A stretch of 35,000 nucleotides of DNA from assembly GCA_034439735.1 (NCBI GenBank), contig JAWXAX010000074.1:1-35000 (forward strand). The letters are read 5' to 3'. The position numbers and the translations under genes were made by a program. Shown one piece after another: positions 23,638 through 32,418 of this stretch (within the stretch, counting starts at the first letter, position 1; each line of letters begins with the position of its first letter). The notes under the pieces are model-generated. The model did no database searches, was not told the DNA's origin, and was given only the letters and a program-made list of their open reading frames with translations. Source of the stretch: Rhodothermales bacterium. GTDB taxonomy: Bacteria > Bacteroidota > Rhodothermia > Rhodothermales > JAHQVL01.

Positions 23638-25374
23638 CTATGGCTGGTATCCCGGCCCACGCAGCACACGTCCGGGAAGCAAACCGGTGTGACCCCCATA
23701 CGAAAGTACCTGAACCCCGTTCACAAACACGTGCTGCATGCCGGTGGCAAATTGGTGCGGCTGTTCAAACGTGGCGTGATCCTGGATCGTCACAGGGTCA
23801 AAAACAGCGATATCGGCAAAATAGCCGGGCGCAATCCGTCCGCGGCGTTCGATGCGCAGGTTCTCAGCTGGAAATGACGTCAGCCGCCGGATGGCTTCGG
23901 GCAGCGTGAGGACCTTTTCATCCCGCACGTATTTCCCAAGCAAACGGGCGAAGTTGCCGTAGGCGCGGGGGTGGGGATTACTATCCAAAAAGACCCCTTC
24001 CGGCGCCATGGAGCCGGCGTCGGAATCAAACGCCACCCAGGGCAATGCCAGCTGCCGGCGGACGTTTTCTTCAGACATCAAGAAGTAAACGGTGCCCACG
24101 CGACTGCTATCCTCGATAACCAGATCTATCGCCGCCTCTTCTGGCGAAACGCCCCGCTCCTGGGCGATCTGGGCCAGTGTCATTCCCGTCATGAACCGGA
24201 GCTTTTCATTTCGGAAGCCGACGAGCAACGTGCCCTCCGGCCCGGCCGCAAGCATCAGGTTCTCCCATGCGTCGGTGGGAGTGCGCATCTCCTCGGCCAC
24301 GCGGGCGCGCATGACCGGGTCCTGAAGCCTCGTCCGCCAGGCCTCAAACCCGCCCTCCTGTACCCACGGCGGCATCCCTGCATCCAGTCCCGTAGCACCG
24401 GCCGTGTATGTGTACATATCCGCCGTGATCGCCATGCCCTGTGCCCGCGCCGCCTCGATGCGGGCAATAACGTCCTCTATCTTGGTCCAGTTAGCCTGGC
24501 CGGCGGCTTTGAGATGGTAGATCTCCGCTCGGATGCCGGCGTCCCTCGCAATGGCGAGGAGTTCGTCGACGGATTCGACAAGCCGGTTGCCCTCGCTCCG
24601 TAAATGCGAGATGTACATCCCACCCCTTTTTGCGGCTACCTTGGCCAGCTCCGTCAGCTCGTAGGTAGTGGCAAAAAACGCCGGCGCATAAATCAACGAG
24701 GAGCCCACACCGAGCGCACCCTCCTGCATCGCCTCATCCACCAACGCCAGCATGCGCTCCATCTCCTCGGTAGTCGGCGCCCGGTTTTCATAACCCACCT
24801 CATGAACGCGTACGGTGGTCGCGCCAACGAAGGACGCTACGTTAGGGGCGATGCCCCGGGCAACAAGGAAGTCGAGGTATTCTCCAAGCGTCGTCCAGGG
24901 CAGTACGGGCTGGCCCGAGCTGTCTACCTCCAGCTCGAATCGCTCAACCATCTCCTGACGAGATGTGAACAGGGACTCGAGGTCTCGCATGGCTTCGATA
25001 CGCATGGCCTCGTTGAGTGGCCCCATCGACACGCCCTCCCCGAACACCTCAAGCGTTACGCCTTGTCGGATGTCGCTCTGCGATTTGCCGTCGATAAGCA
25101 ACGTCTCTGTCGCCCAGCTGAGCATGTTGATGAAGCCCGGCGCCACGGCCAATCCACTGACATCGAGTTCGCGACGACCGCTGGCGTTCCCGAGGTCGCC
25201 CAGCGCGGCGACGACATCCCCTTGAATTGCAACATCCCCTACGATGGGCGTAGAGCCCGATCCATCGTAGAGGATGCCGCCTCGCAAAATGAGGTCGTAT
25301 TCAGCCGGACGCTCACATCCCGGCAACAGGACACAAACAAGAATCACAGCGCAGGCGAACGTACGTTGGAGCAT
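23638..25374 (-). CDS. D-aminoacylase-like amidohydrolase lipoprotein
   Basis: A 578-residue exported enzyme of the amidohydrolase superfamily, most like N-acyl-D-amino-acid deacylases. The signal MLQRTFACAVILVCVLLPGC ends in lipobox LPGC (Cys20). The fold is seen in DLILRGGILYDGSGSTPIVGD, VSGLAVAPGFINML, VGSSLIYAPAFFAT, then YISHLRSEG (His257), IYHLKAAG (His287), VAFDSDAGSMAPEG (Asp) and GRIAPGYFADIAVFDP. The usual HxH after PGFI/VD is replaced here by NMLSWA (residues 83-88), so one metal site may be lost. Substrate is likely an N-acyl amino acid or related amide; exact specificity is unknown. It lies 59 bases downstream of clpP on the same strand. Confidence 0.85.
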   Translation of the reverse strand: MLQRTFACAVILVCVLLPGCERPAEYDLILRGGILYDGSGSTPIVGDVAIQGDVVAALGDLGNASGRRELDVSGLAVAPGFINMLSWATETLLIDGKSQSDIRQGVTLEVFGEGVSMGPLNEAMRIEAMRDLESLFTSRQEMVERFELEVDSSGQPVLPWTTLGEYLDFLVARGIAPNVASFVGATTVRVHEVGYENRAPTTEEMERMLALVDEAMQEGALGVGSSLIYAPAFFATTYELTELAKVAAKRGGMYISHLRSEGNRLVESVDELLAIARDAGIRAEIYHLKAAGQANWTKIEDVIARIEAARAQGMAITADMYTYTAGATGLDAGMPPWVQEGGFEAWRTRLQDPVMRARVAEEMRTPTDAWENLMLAAGPEGTLLVGFRNEKLRFMTGMTLAQIAQERGVSPEEAAIDLVIEDSSRVGTVYFLMSEENVRRQLALPWVAFDSDAGSMAPEGVFLDSNPHPRAYGNFARLLGKYVRDEKVLTLPEAIRRLTSFPAENLRIERRGRIAPGYFADIAVFDPVTIQDHATFEQPHQFATGMQHVFVNGVQVLSYGGHTGLLPGRVLRGPGYQP

Positions 25375-25433
25375 AGGTACCGGGGTTGATGAACGTCATA
25401 CACAACCGTCGCACGCCGCCACGAACCTTGTCG

Positions 25434-26012
25434 CTACTTCACCTTGAGCACGTCGTCGATCGTCTCGACGATGTGACCGACCAGGCCGTAGACTTTTGCA
25501 TCTTCGGCCGTCAGCCAGAAATTCCGGTTGGTGTCTTTTTCGATTCGCGCCAGCGGCTGTGTAGTTTGTCGGGCGAAAATCTGATTCAGCCGATGCCGCA
25601 TCTTGATGATTTCCTCGGCCTCGATCTCGATATCGCTGGCCGTCCCACCCGCGCCTCCCGCCGGCTGATGCAGCAGGAAACGTGTGTTCGGGAGGCAGAA
25701 CCGGTCCGTGACAGGCACAGACACAAAGATAAGCGCGCCGGCGCTGGCAACCCAACCCGTACCGATGATCCGAACACGCGGCCGGATGAAACGGATCATG
25801 TCGTGAATTGTGTCGCCCGATTCCACATGCCCGCCCTGCGAGTTGATGAACATGGTAATGTCGTCGTCCGACGAAGCCGCCATCCCGATGAGTTGCGCGA
25901 TCACACTGGACGCGCGGCGCTGGTTGATTTCGCCGCTGATAATGATCGTCCGGGATTCGAAAAGCCGACTTGTCAGGTTATTAGAGATTTTTTCGACGTC
26001 TTTTTCTTCCAT
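25434..26012 (-). CDS. clpP: ATP-dependent Clp protease proteolytic subunit (ClpP family)
   Basis: A 192-residue serine peptidase subunit that should form the ClpP barrel and work with ClpX/ClpA/ClpC unfoldases. The catalytic triad is visible: Ser90 in [11 protein letters not shown], His115 in [10 protein letters not shown], and Asp160 in [15 protein letters not shown]. The handle region is [11 protein letters not shown]... [10 protein letters not shown]. The loop sequence NSQGGH differs from the usual NSPGGS, so this may be a second, divergent paralogue. ATG 26012 ([20 protein letters not shown]) is preferred; the frame is open upstream to 26285 but that part is Arg/Gly-rich and lacks conservation. 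A GAAGAAG lies about 12 bases upstream. Confidence 0.9.
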   Translation of the reverse strand: MEEKDVEKISNNLTSRLFESRTIIISGEINQRRASSVIAQLIGMAASSDDDITMFINSQGGHVESGDTIHDMIRFIRPRVRIIGTGWVASAGALIFVSVPVTDRFCLPNTRFLLHQPAGGAGGTASDIEIEAEEIIKMRHRLNQIFARQTTQPLARIEKDTNRNFWLTAEDAKVYGLVGHIVETIDDVLKVK

Positions 26013-26539
26013 ACAGGTAGTCTTCTTCGGATAAGAGGTGCGTTCGGCAATGCGAACATCGGTCACTTGAGACGGTCCCTTCAACATGAATCGGTGCCGC
26101 AGGTTGCCACTTGTGTCGCGGGCAACAAAAATGCCCAATGTTGAACCGAGGCCGGCGCGGCGCCCATTGCCCGGGTCCGGATCGCGGCGATACGGGTTGA
26201 GTCCTGGTCGGCTCGTGATCGATCGCATCACGGCATGCCGGCTTCCGCATACACCCGCCCCATTGAGACGATGCGGCTGGAACATTTGATGAAGCAGTTC
26301 GATTAGCCTGCTTCATCCCGCCTCCTGGCGCTTACCACAACAGCCCGGTTTAGATCGTCGACAGGCGATCGATCCTTATGCTGAGGGCCCTTTGTGACAT
26401 GGCACCCTGTGGTTGACCGGCATCGACGTCATCCACCTCTCCCGCTGCTGGATATTCCCCATTTTATGCCTGGCCTGGTTCTTGAGAACCCGCAAGGCAC
26501 CTACAGGCTAACGATTGCCGCCCAGGCAACCCATCTGTT
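26013..26539. other. Divergent intergenic region with 10-bp hairpin
   Basis: About 530 bases between clpP and the choice-of-anchor-B gene with no convincing gene. The clpP frame stays open up to 26285, but its extra 91 residues look non-conserved. GATGAAGCAG (26288-26297) and CTGCTTCATC (26308-26317) form a perfect 10-bp inverted repeat around a 10-base loop. There is no T-run, so it is more likely an operator or 5'-leader element of clpP than a terminator. Promoters for both genes probably lie here, but I cannot place them. Confidence 0.5.
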
Positions 26540-28195
26540 ATGACTCGATTTCTAGCTGGTGTACTGTTGGGTCTGCTGGTGGCAGGCCCGCTTTCGGCCC
26601 CCAATACATACGCTCAGGAAACTTATAAAGGCAGTCGACTCTCCGAAGCGGCGCTCGCGGCGCCCTCGCCGGCTAAATCCGGTATACGGGGTCAGGTAGC
26701 GTGCGCTCAAGGCAAGGCCGGTGAATACCCCTGCTTGAATGCCGATCTCATGTCCTTCATGTCCTTCACGGACCTGGTCGGCACCCTCAGCCCTACGACC
26801 AACGAGGCGAACGATGTGTGGGGATGGACGGACCCTGAGACCGGCGTAGAATATGTGCTGCTTGGCCTGGAACACGGTACGGCCTTCGTAGACATCAGCG
26901 ACCCCGAAGCACCGTTCACCGTCGGATTTTTGCCATCGACCAACGTGCAGCGCGGCGAGATGCGCGGCATCGTGCCGCAACCCTATTACTCCGTCTGGCG
27001 CGATATCAAGGTCTACGCCAACCACGCGTTTGTTGTCGCCGATGCTTCCAATACGCACGGGATGCAGGTGTTCGACCTTACCCGGCTTCGTGGCGTGGCT
27101 AGCCCTCCCGTCACGTTCGACAATACGGCGCTGTATACCGGCATCGCGAGCGCCCATAATCTGGTCATCAACGAGGATACGGGTTTTGCTTACGCGGTCG
27201 GTTCCAACTCGGGCGGCACGACCTGCGGCGGCGGGCTCCATATGATCGATATCCGGACACCGGCGGCGCCATTATCCGCCGGTTGCTTCGCGGATATCCT
27301 CACCGGCCGCAGCGGCACCGGCTATACACACGACGCCCAATGCGTCATCTACCATGGGCCCGACACCGACTATACCGGCCACGAAATCTGTATCGGCTCG
27401 AACGAAACGATGGTCAGCGTGGCCGACGTAACCGACAAGGCGAACCCGGTCGCGATCAGCCGGATCTCCTATCCCGGCGCGGCTTACATCCACCAGGGTT
27501 GGCTTACAGAGGATCACCGCTATTTCTTTCAGGACGATGAACTCGACGAACTGAACCAGTTCACCAGCCGAACGCGCACGCTGGTGTGGGATCTGTCGGA
27601 TCTGGACGATCCGCTATATTTTTCCGATTTCCTTTCGTCGCAGGCGTCGATCGATCACAACCAGTATGTCCGTGGCAACTTGCTCTATCAATCCAACTAT
27701 TCGAGCGGCCTGCGGATCTACAACATCGCGGATGTAGAGACACCCGTCGAGGTCGGCTACTTCGATACGCGTCCGACGGATGGCGCGATTACGTTTACGG
27801 GCAGCTGGAGTAACTACCCCTATTTCGAAAGCGGCATCGTGGCCGTCTCGAGCATCGACGAAGGGCTCTTCCTGGTCCGTCCCACGGGTACGGCTGTAGA
27901 TACGGCCGCCGAACAACCTGACCCTACCGGTGCCTTCCAGCTTTCGCCGGCTTACCCCAATCCGTTTACCGACGTATCCCGCGTGTCCCTATCTGTCGAT
28001 GAAAGCGCTCTGTTGACCGTGGAGGTCTTCGATATACTGGGCCGGCAGGTCGCCACCCTGTACCAGGGCACCGTGGCCGGGGGATCGACACTTTTGCTCG
28101 ATTTCGTCGCGGGCGACCTACCCGATGGCCACTACCTTATCCGGGCCCGCAGCGGGGAAGCGACGGTATCGCGCCTCGCCGTCATCCTTCGGTAA
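26540..28195 (+). CDS. Choice-of-anchor B family protein with T9SS sorting domain
   Basis: A 551-residue exported protein. A signal peptide (FLAGVLLGLLVAGPLSAPNTYAQ) is followed by a beta-propeller-like body of LVIVD/choice-of-anchor-B type: NDVWGWTDPETGVEYVLLG, GTAFVDISDPEAPFTVGFLP, VWRDIKVYANHAFVVAD, MQVFDLTRLRG, AYIHQGWLTEDHRYFFQDDE and GLRIYNIADVETPVEVGYFD. It ends with a T9SS type A domain (LSPAYPNPFTDVSRVSL, VFDILGRQVATLYQG, PDGHYLIRARSG, AVILR). It should be exported through the type IX system and attached to the cell surface. The function of the propeller is unknown; adhesion or scaffold roles are guesses. A terminator follows at 28237. Confidence 0.9.
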   Translation: MTRFLAGVLLGLLVAGPLSAPNTYAQETYKGSRLSEAALAAPSPAKSGIRGQVACAQGKAGEYPCLNADLMSFMSFTDLVGTLSPTTNEANDVWGWTDPETGVEYVLLGLEHGTAFVDISDPEAPFTVGFLPSTNVQRGEMRGIVPQPYYSVWRDIKVYANHAFVVADASNTHGMQVFDLTRLRGVASPPVTFDNTALYTGIASAHNLVINEDTGFAYAVGSNSGGTTCGGGLHMIDIRTPAAPLSAGCFADILTGRSGTGYTHDAQCVIYHGPDTDYTGHEICIGSNETMVSVADVTDKANPVAISRISYPGAAYIHQGWLTEDHRYFFQDDELDELNQFTSRTRTLVWDLSDLDDPLYFSDFLSSQASIDHNQYVRGNLLYQSNYSSGLRIYNIADVETPVEVGYFDTRPTDGAITFTGSWSNYPYFESGIVAVSSIDEGLFLVRPTGTAVDTAAEQPDPTGAFQLSPAYPNPFTDVSRVSLSVDESALLTVEVFDILGRQVATLYQGTVAGGSTLLLDFVAGDLPDGHYLIRARSGEATVSRLAVILR

Positions 28196-28236
28196 ACCGC
28201 TCGTCCCCAAGACCTTTTCTACTTCGAGCTCCGACT

Positions 28237-28272
28237 GGGATCCGCGGGTGCATGCCGGCGGATCCCTTTTCG
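28237..28272 (+). terminator. Rho-independent terminator after the choice-of-anchor B gene
   Basis: GGGATCCGC (28237-28245) and GCGGATCCC (28258-28266) pair perfectly over 9 bases around a 12-base loop and are followed by TTTT. It lies about 40 bases after the stop at 28195. Confidence 0.85.
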
Positions 28273-28433
28273 TATTTGCTGGCGCATGAAACATCCGGGC
28301 CCCATCTGTCATACGCTTAGACGCCCGGGATATGTGTGTCCTTGTCTTCCAATAGACTTGGCTCGTCTACTTAAAGTAAAATTTTAACGAGGGGCTACTT
28401 CCTTTGGGCGTGATGCCCTATATTTTGAGCGCT

Positions 28434-28446
28434 TATGCTGAGCATA
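28434..28446. promoter_or_regulatory. Palindrome upstream of the cytochrome/propeller gene
   Basis: TATGCT, one central G, then AGCATA form a perfect palindrome 26 bases before the ATG at 28473. A TATATTTTG just upstream (28420-28428) resembles the Bacteroidota -7 promoter element with one extra base, so the palindrome could be an operator near the transcription start. Nothing else identifies its protein. Confidence 0.35.
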
Positions 28447-28472
28447 TCTTGCTCGATGCCATCTTCAAGGCT

Positions 28473-29897
28473 ATGAAAAGAACCTGTTCCGTCCCGCTGC
28501 CCATTCTGCTCCTCTTCAGTGTAATCGGCCTGATCTCCGGTTGTGAGCTAACGAATGCGCCTCCGCCTTTCGACCGATTTGATGTCGAGGACATCATCTA
28601 CACCCAGCACATCCAACCGATCTTTAACGAGAAGTGCACGCGGTGTCACGCCGGCCCGGACGCCGCCAACGGCCTCCGACTGAATACATGGGAAAACCTG
28701 ATCGCCGGCTCCGACGATGGCGAATCCATCATTGCCTATGACGGCGATAAAAGCCTGCTCATCGGGATGACATCGCGTCTCGTCGGTGGTCCGCATCCTT
28801 TTGAGCAAGAGGCTGCTGATACCCTCACGACGCAGGAAGTCAACTTCATAAAGCGCTGGATTGACTTCGGCGCCCGGTTTGACGGTGGTATTATCCCGTA
28901 TGCCGACGCCACGCAACTCTTGTATGTCCCGAACGAAAACGACGCGTTGATCTCTGTGATCGATGCTGAAAGCCAACTGGTGATACGCAATGTGGACCTT
29001 GTGGCCGACTTCCGTCTCTCACCAAACTCCCGCCCGACTCACGTCGTGATCGATCCTGACAGCAATCACTGGTACGTTTCGCTGAGCGGCATCAATCGTG
29101 TGCTCAAGCTGGATCGTCTGAATACGTTGGTGGGCCAGGTGGAAATCGAGACGCCAGGTCTTCTGGCTGTACACCCGCGAGAAGACCTGCTATTTGTAAG
29201 CCGCGCCCAGTCGGCCGTCAATCCGCCCCCGAAAATCGGGGTGATCGAGCGGTCGACGATGACACTGCGTGAAGTCGATATCCCGTCCTCACGGCCCTAT
29301 GCCCTGGTAGCCGATCCGCGCGGAGGTTTCGTCTATACAGGCAGCCTGATGGAAAACCGCATCATGAGCATCAATACGCAGACTGACGCGGTCACTTTTA
29401 CGCTGCTCGCGTCCCCGTTTCATTCCTTTGGTCAGTTCGCCATTTCCCCCGAGGGCACCCGTACCGTGCTCTCCGGTCAGCTGACGAACCAACTCCTCAT
29501 CATGGACTCGAGCGCGCCGGGGTCGTTTGTCCGAATAGGCGACATTGAGCTCGGGACACGACCAGGACATCCGGTGTTTTCCCCGGACGGACGGTTTGTA
29601 TACGTGGGGAATGGCGGCGCCAACACGGTCTCCGTGATCGATGTGGATACTCGAACGATCTCAGCTACCATCGAGGGTCATGGTCTCGCTGAGCCCTTCG
29701 GCAGTGCCATCTCTCCGGACGGTCGTTTCCTCTTTGTGTCCAACCGGAATTCGAGCAAGCTCTACACGCCCCGTTTTAACCTGGGCACTAACGACGGCAT
29801 TGGCACGGTCACCGTGATCAATACGGAAACGAACCAGATCGAGCGCGTCATCGAAGTCGGTCGTGCGCCGGGCGCTTTGTCGCAGATCATGTTTTGA
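28473..29897 (+). CDS. Lipoprotein with c-type heme site and YVTN-like beta-propeller
   Basis: A 474-residue lipoprotein. MKRTCSVPLPILLLFSVIGL ends in lipobox ISGC (Cys24). Residues 38-140 are a c-type cytochrome-like domain: IQPIFNEKCTRCHAGPDAANG has one CxxCH heme site (55-59), and LIGMTSR may give the axial Met. From about 160 the chain is a seven-bladed type propeller with YVTN-like repeats (LLYVPNENDALISVIDAES, FVYVGNGGANTVSVIDVDTR, FLFVSNRNSSKLY, TVTVINTETNQIERVIEVG). It is probably on the periplasmic or outer face of a membrane; partner and electron route are unknown. ATG 28473 is chosen from the signal peptide; the frame is open to 28404. Confidence 0.87.
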   Translation: MKRTCSVPLPILLLFSVIGLISGCELTNAPPPFDRFDVEDIIYTQHIQPIFNEKCTRCHAGPDAANGLRLNTWENLIAGSDDGESIIAYDGDKSLLIGMTSRLVGGPHPFEQEAADTLTTQEVNFIKRWIDFGARFDGGIIPYADATQLLYVPNENDALISVIDAESQLVIRNVDLVADFRLSPNSRPTHVVIDPDSNHWYVSLSGINRVLKLDRLNTLVGQVEIETPGLLAVHPREDLLFVSRAQSAVNPPPKIGVIERSTMTLREVDIPSSRPYALVADPRGGFVYTGSLMENRIMSINTQTDAVTFTLLASPFHSFGQFAISPEGTRTVLSGQLTNQLLIMDSSAPGSFVRIGDIELGTRPGHPVFSPDGRFVYVGNGGANTVSVIDVDTRTISATIEGHGLAEPFGSAISPDGRFLFVSNRNSSKLYTPRFNLGTNDGIGTVTVINTETNQIERVIEVGRAPGALSQIMF

Positions 29898-29983
29898 GCC
29901 GATTCGTTAACAGCAGGCAGCCTTTGATCGATCGGTTCTGCGGATCGGGGCGTATATAGTTCCGGTTGGGCTCCGGTCGCCTC

Positions 29984-30892
29984 TTATACGCGGCCGGCCT
30001 GTGTCAGACGATGACTCCACCACGTGAGCGCGGAGACGGCGACAAATCCGGCAGTCGCCAGCAAAAGGATCAGACCAATCGGGTCCGTTGGTGCGGGAGC
30101 ATGCAATGTGCCGGCGCTTTGCCAGGGCCACAGTGCACGAAGGGAGCCGATCATAAGACCTACAAGGGCAGCCATCGTGCGATCATGCTGGCGTTCCAGG
30201 AGCCACTTGAGCAGATTGGAGAACAGGCCGAGACCTGTAGCGGCGCCGGCTATAAAGACGCCGACATACAGCAACTCGCGCTCATGCAACGCCTTCAATG
30301 TCGGTTCATACATCCCGAGGACGAGGAGTAGGAAGGCTCCGCTGATTCCAGGGAGGATCATGGCGCAAATGGCGATCATCGCGGCGCCGAAAACTTGAAG
30401 CAGAGTGGGTTCCGGCACTACAGCGGGTGCTAGACCCGTCAATACAAAGGCCGCCAGGGCCATACTGGTGGCCAGCATATATCCGGAAGCGTTCATGCGC
30501 CCCATGCGCGACCAGGGAATGGCTACCGATGCAGCGATCAAACCAAAAAACAGGCCTTTGCTCTGGAGAGGGTAGGTCTCGAGCAGATGTGGGATGAAGC
30601 TGGCGCCGATCAGGATGGCCGAGACGATACCGGAGCCAAGGGATAAAAAAAAGACCCACTCCACCCGCGCCAGATGAAGGCGCACCTCGGCCATGTTAAA
30701 ACGCAACAGGGCGAGGACGGCATGAAAACAGGAACTGATCGCATTCACGAGGCGCTCGTATATCCCCACGACCAGAGCGACCGTACCGCCGCTGACCCCC
30801 GGGATGATGTCGGCGCCGCCCATCAATAGCCCCTGGGCGAAATGGAGTAGCCCGGACCGTAAGCTCCTTCTCGGTGTCGTGTTAAGATGCAC
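29984..30892 (-). CDS. DUF368 protein, PopT-like undecaprenyl-phosphate translocase
   Basis: A 302-residue integral membrane protein of the DUF368 family. Members called PopT were shown to recycle the lipid carrier undecaprenyl phosphate across the inner membrane; that role is transferred here by family. The hallmark is GLLMGGADIIPGVSGGTVAL, repeated in weaker form as AICAMILPGISGAFLLLVLG, as expected for an internally duplicated transporter. About eight hydrophobic segments follow. GTG 30892 is chosen because AGGGAG lies 6 bases upstream and gives a normal N-terminus; ATG 30994 would add 34 residues with no ribosome-binding site. It ends 86 bases from the convergent propeller gene and lies 113 bases after the TPR gene. 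Confidence 0.87.
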   Translation of the reverse strand: MHLNTTPRRSLRSGLLHFAQGLLMGGADIIPGVSGGTVALVVGIYERLVNAISSCFHAVLALLRFNMAEVRLHLARVEWVFFLSLGSGIVSAILIGASFIPHLLETYPLQSKGLFFGLIAASVAIPWSRMGRMNASGYMLATSMALAAFVLTGLAPAVVPEPTLLQVFGAAMIAICAMILPGISGAFLLLVLGMYEPTLKALHERELLYVGVFIAGAATGLGLFSNLLKWLLERQHDRTMAALVGLMIGSLRALWPWQSAGTLHAPAPTDPIGLILLLATAGFVAVSALTWWSHRLTQAGRV

Positions 30893-31005
30893 GTAGATCT
30901 CCCTGATGATAAAGATAGATAGGGGTGGAAAGCCACCAGTGGAGATTCGTTTCAGCGATTGGACCGGGCGGTAAGAAATGCCAAAAATCGCCATCGAGTA
31001 AGCCT

Positions 31006-32418
31006 TCAGCTATCCAATCCCAGTTCTCGTCGAATGCGCGCGTCTCGATAGAGCTCCGGATAAGTCTGTCGGAACTCCTCCTTCTTCTTCGGATCCAGCG
31101 AGAAGGCGCGTTTCAATGACCGAATGCTTTCGTCAGGCCGGCCCAGCGCAAATAGTGCCTTCGCTTGCTGGAAATAGGAACTCGCGTGATTGGGCTCGAG
31201 GGTGAGGGCGTTGTTGTACGCGTGCAGGGCCTCTTCCAGGCGCTGGGCTTCGAAGAGGGTCTCTGCGTAATCCAACCAGGCCTCCCGATTGGCCGGCTCC
31301 ATGCGAACCACCGTCTCGTAGGATTCCAGCGACTCGTCGATGAGGCCGGCGTTGTACTCGCAATCCGCTTTTGCATACCAGAGATCCGCGGACCGAGGAG
31401 TCAGGTGAACCGCCTTCTGGTAAAACTCCAGTGCCTCGAAAAAACGCTCCTGCGCGTCGAAGCAACAACCAAGTCCGTACCAGGCTTCCGCATACTGAGG
31501 GTCCTTCAACAAGGCCTTCTCAAAGCAGGCGATCGCCTGGGGATACTCCTGTAATTCTTCGTACGCGAGCGCAATATTGTAAAAGGTGGCGGCGTCGCCA
31601 TCCTCTAGTTTTATGACCTGCTCATAGCTTTCAATCGCACCCCGAAGATCCCCCACATTCGCCTGGGCGTTGCCTTTATTATAATAGGCCGACGCGAACT
31701 CCTCGTTGATCACGAGCGCCATATCGTATGACTGTACCGCCTCCGCGAATCGGTTCATCCGATTCAGGACAATGCCCCTGTTGTACCAAGCGTCATACGA
31801 ATACGGGTCGATCTCAATGTGGCGATCGTAACAGGAGAGGCTCTTTTCATCCTCGGCTAACCTGTCGAAGCAGTATCCAAGTTCGTACCAGACTTCCGGG
31901 TGCTCCGGGTTCAACTCCACGCACGCATAAAACGCTTCGATCGCTTGTTCGAGCAGATCCGCCCGCTCCAGGGTCACGCCCCGATTAAACAAGGCGTCCT
32001 CGTTGAGTGGATCGATCTCGAGCGCCGTCTGATAGGACTTGAGAGCCTCTTCCGTACGTCCCAGGCTGTCTAGCGTGATGCCCATGTTGATAATCGTCTC
32101 CGGATCGGAGGGATTTAGCGTCATGGCCTTCTCATAAGCCGTCATCGCATCTGCGTGGCGGTTCATATTATTCAGGAGAATACCGCGTCGCATCCACGCA
32201 TCGGATGAGTAGGGCTGTGTCTCGAGAATACGGTCGATAGCACCGAGGGCATCCCCAAATCGCCCCAATTCGAAATAAAACGTCGCAATTTCCTCAAGGG
32301 CGTCCGAATCGAAATACGTGCCTGCCCCACCCTGTTCGTAGGCATGAACGAGGTCTTGCACGCTGAAATTCTCATCCGAGTCTTCGAGGTCGTCGTAGCC
32401 GAAATCGAACATGCTCAT
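31006..32418 (-). CDS. Tetratricopeptide repeat protein
   Basis: A 470-residue soluble protein. After an acidic head (MSMFDFGYDDLEDSDENFS) it is made almost wholly of about 12 consecutive 34-residue TPR units from residue about 40 to 440 (for example SDAWMRRGILLNNMNRHADAM, YDAWYNRGIVLNRMNRFAEAV, AEAWYGLGCCFDAQERFFEAL). It ends with FRQTYPELYRDARIRRELG. There is no signal peptide or membrane segment, so it acts in the cytoplasm as a protein-protein scaffold; the partner is unknown. ATG 32418 is at the head of the frame. The gene is divergent from tmk and may be cotranscribed with the DUF368 gene downstream. Confidence 0.92.
   Translation of the reverse strand: MSMFDFGYDDLEDSDENFSVQDLVHAYEQGGAGTYFDSDALEEIATFYFELGRFGDALGAIDRILETQPYSSDAWMRRGILLNNMNRHADAMTAYEKAMTLNPSDPETIINMGITLDSLGRTEEALKSYQTALEIDPLNEDALFNRGVTLERADLLEQAIEAFYACVELNPEHPEVWYELGYCFDRLAEDEKSLSCYDRHIEIDPYSYDAWYNRGIVLNRMNRFAEAVQSYDMALVINEEFASAYYNKGNAQANVGDLRGAIESYEQVIKLEDGDAATFYNIALAYEELQEYPQAIACFEKALLKDPQYAEAWYGLGCCFDAQERFFEALEFYQKAVHLTPRSADLWYAKADCEYNAGLIDESLESYETVVRMEPANREAWLDYAETLFEAQRLEEALHAYNNALTLEPNHASSYFQQAKALFALGRPDESIRSLKRAFSLDPKKKEEFRQTYPELYRDARIRRELGLDS

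Noticed and set aside
29940-30000. Possible shared terminator between the propeller gene and the convergent DUF368 gene
   Set aside because: Several short inverted pieces exist (GCGTATA with TATACGC among them) but they overlap the DUF368 end and have no T-run, so I could not support a terminator.
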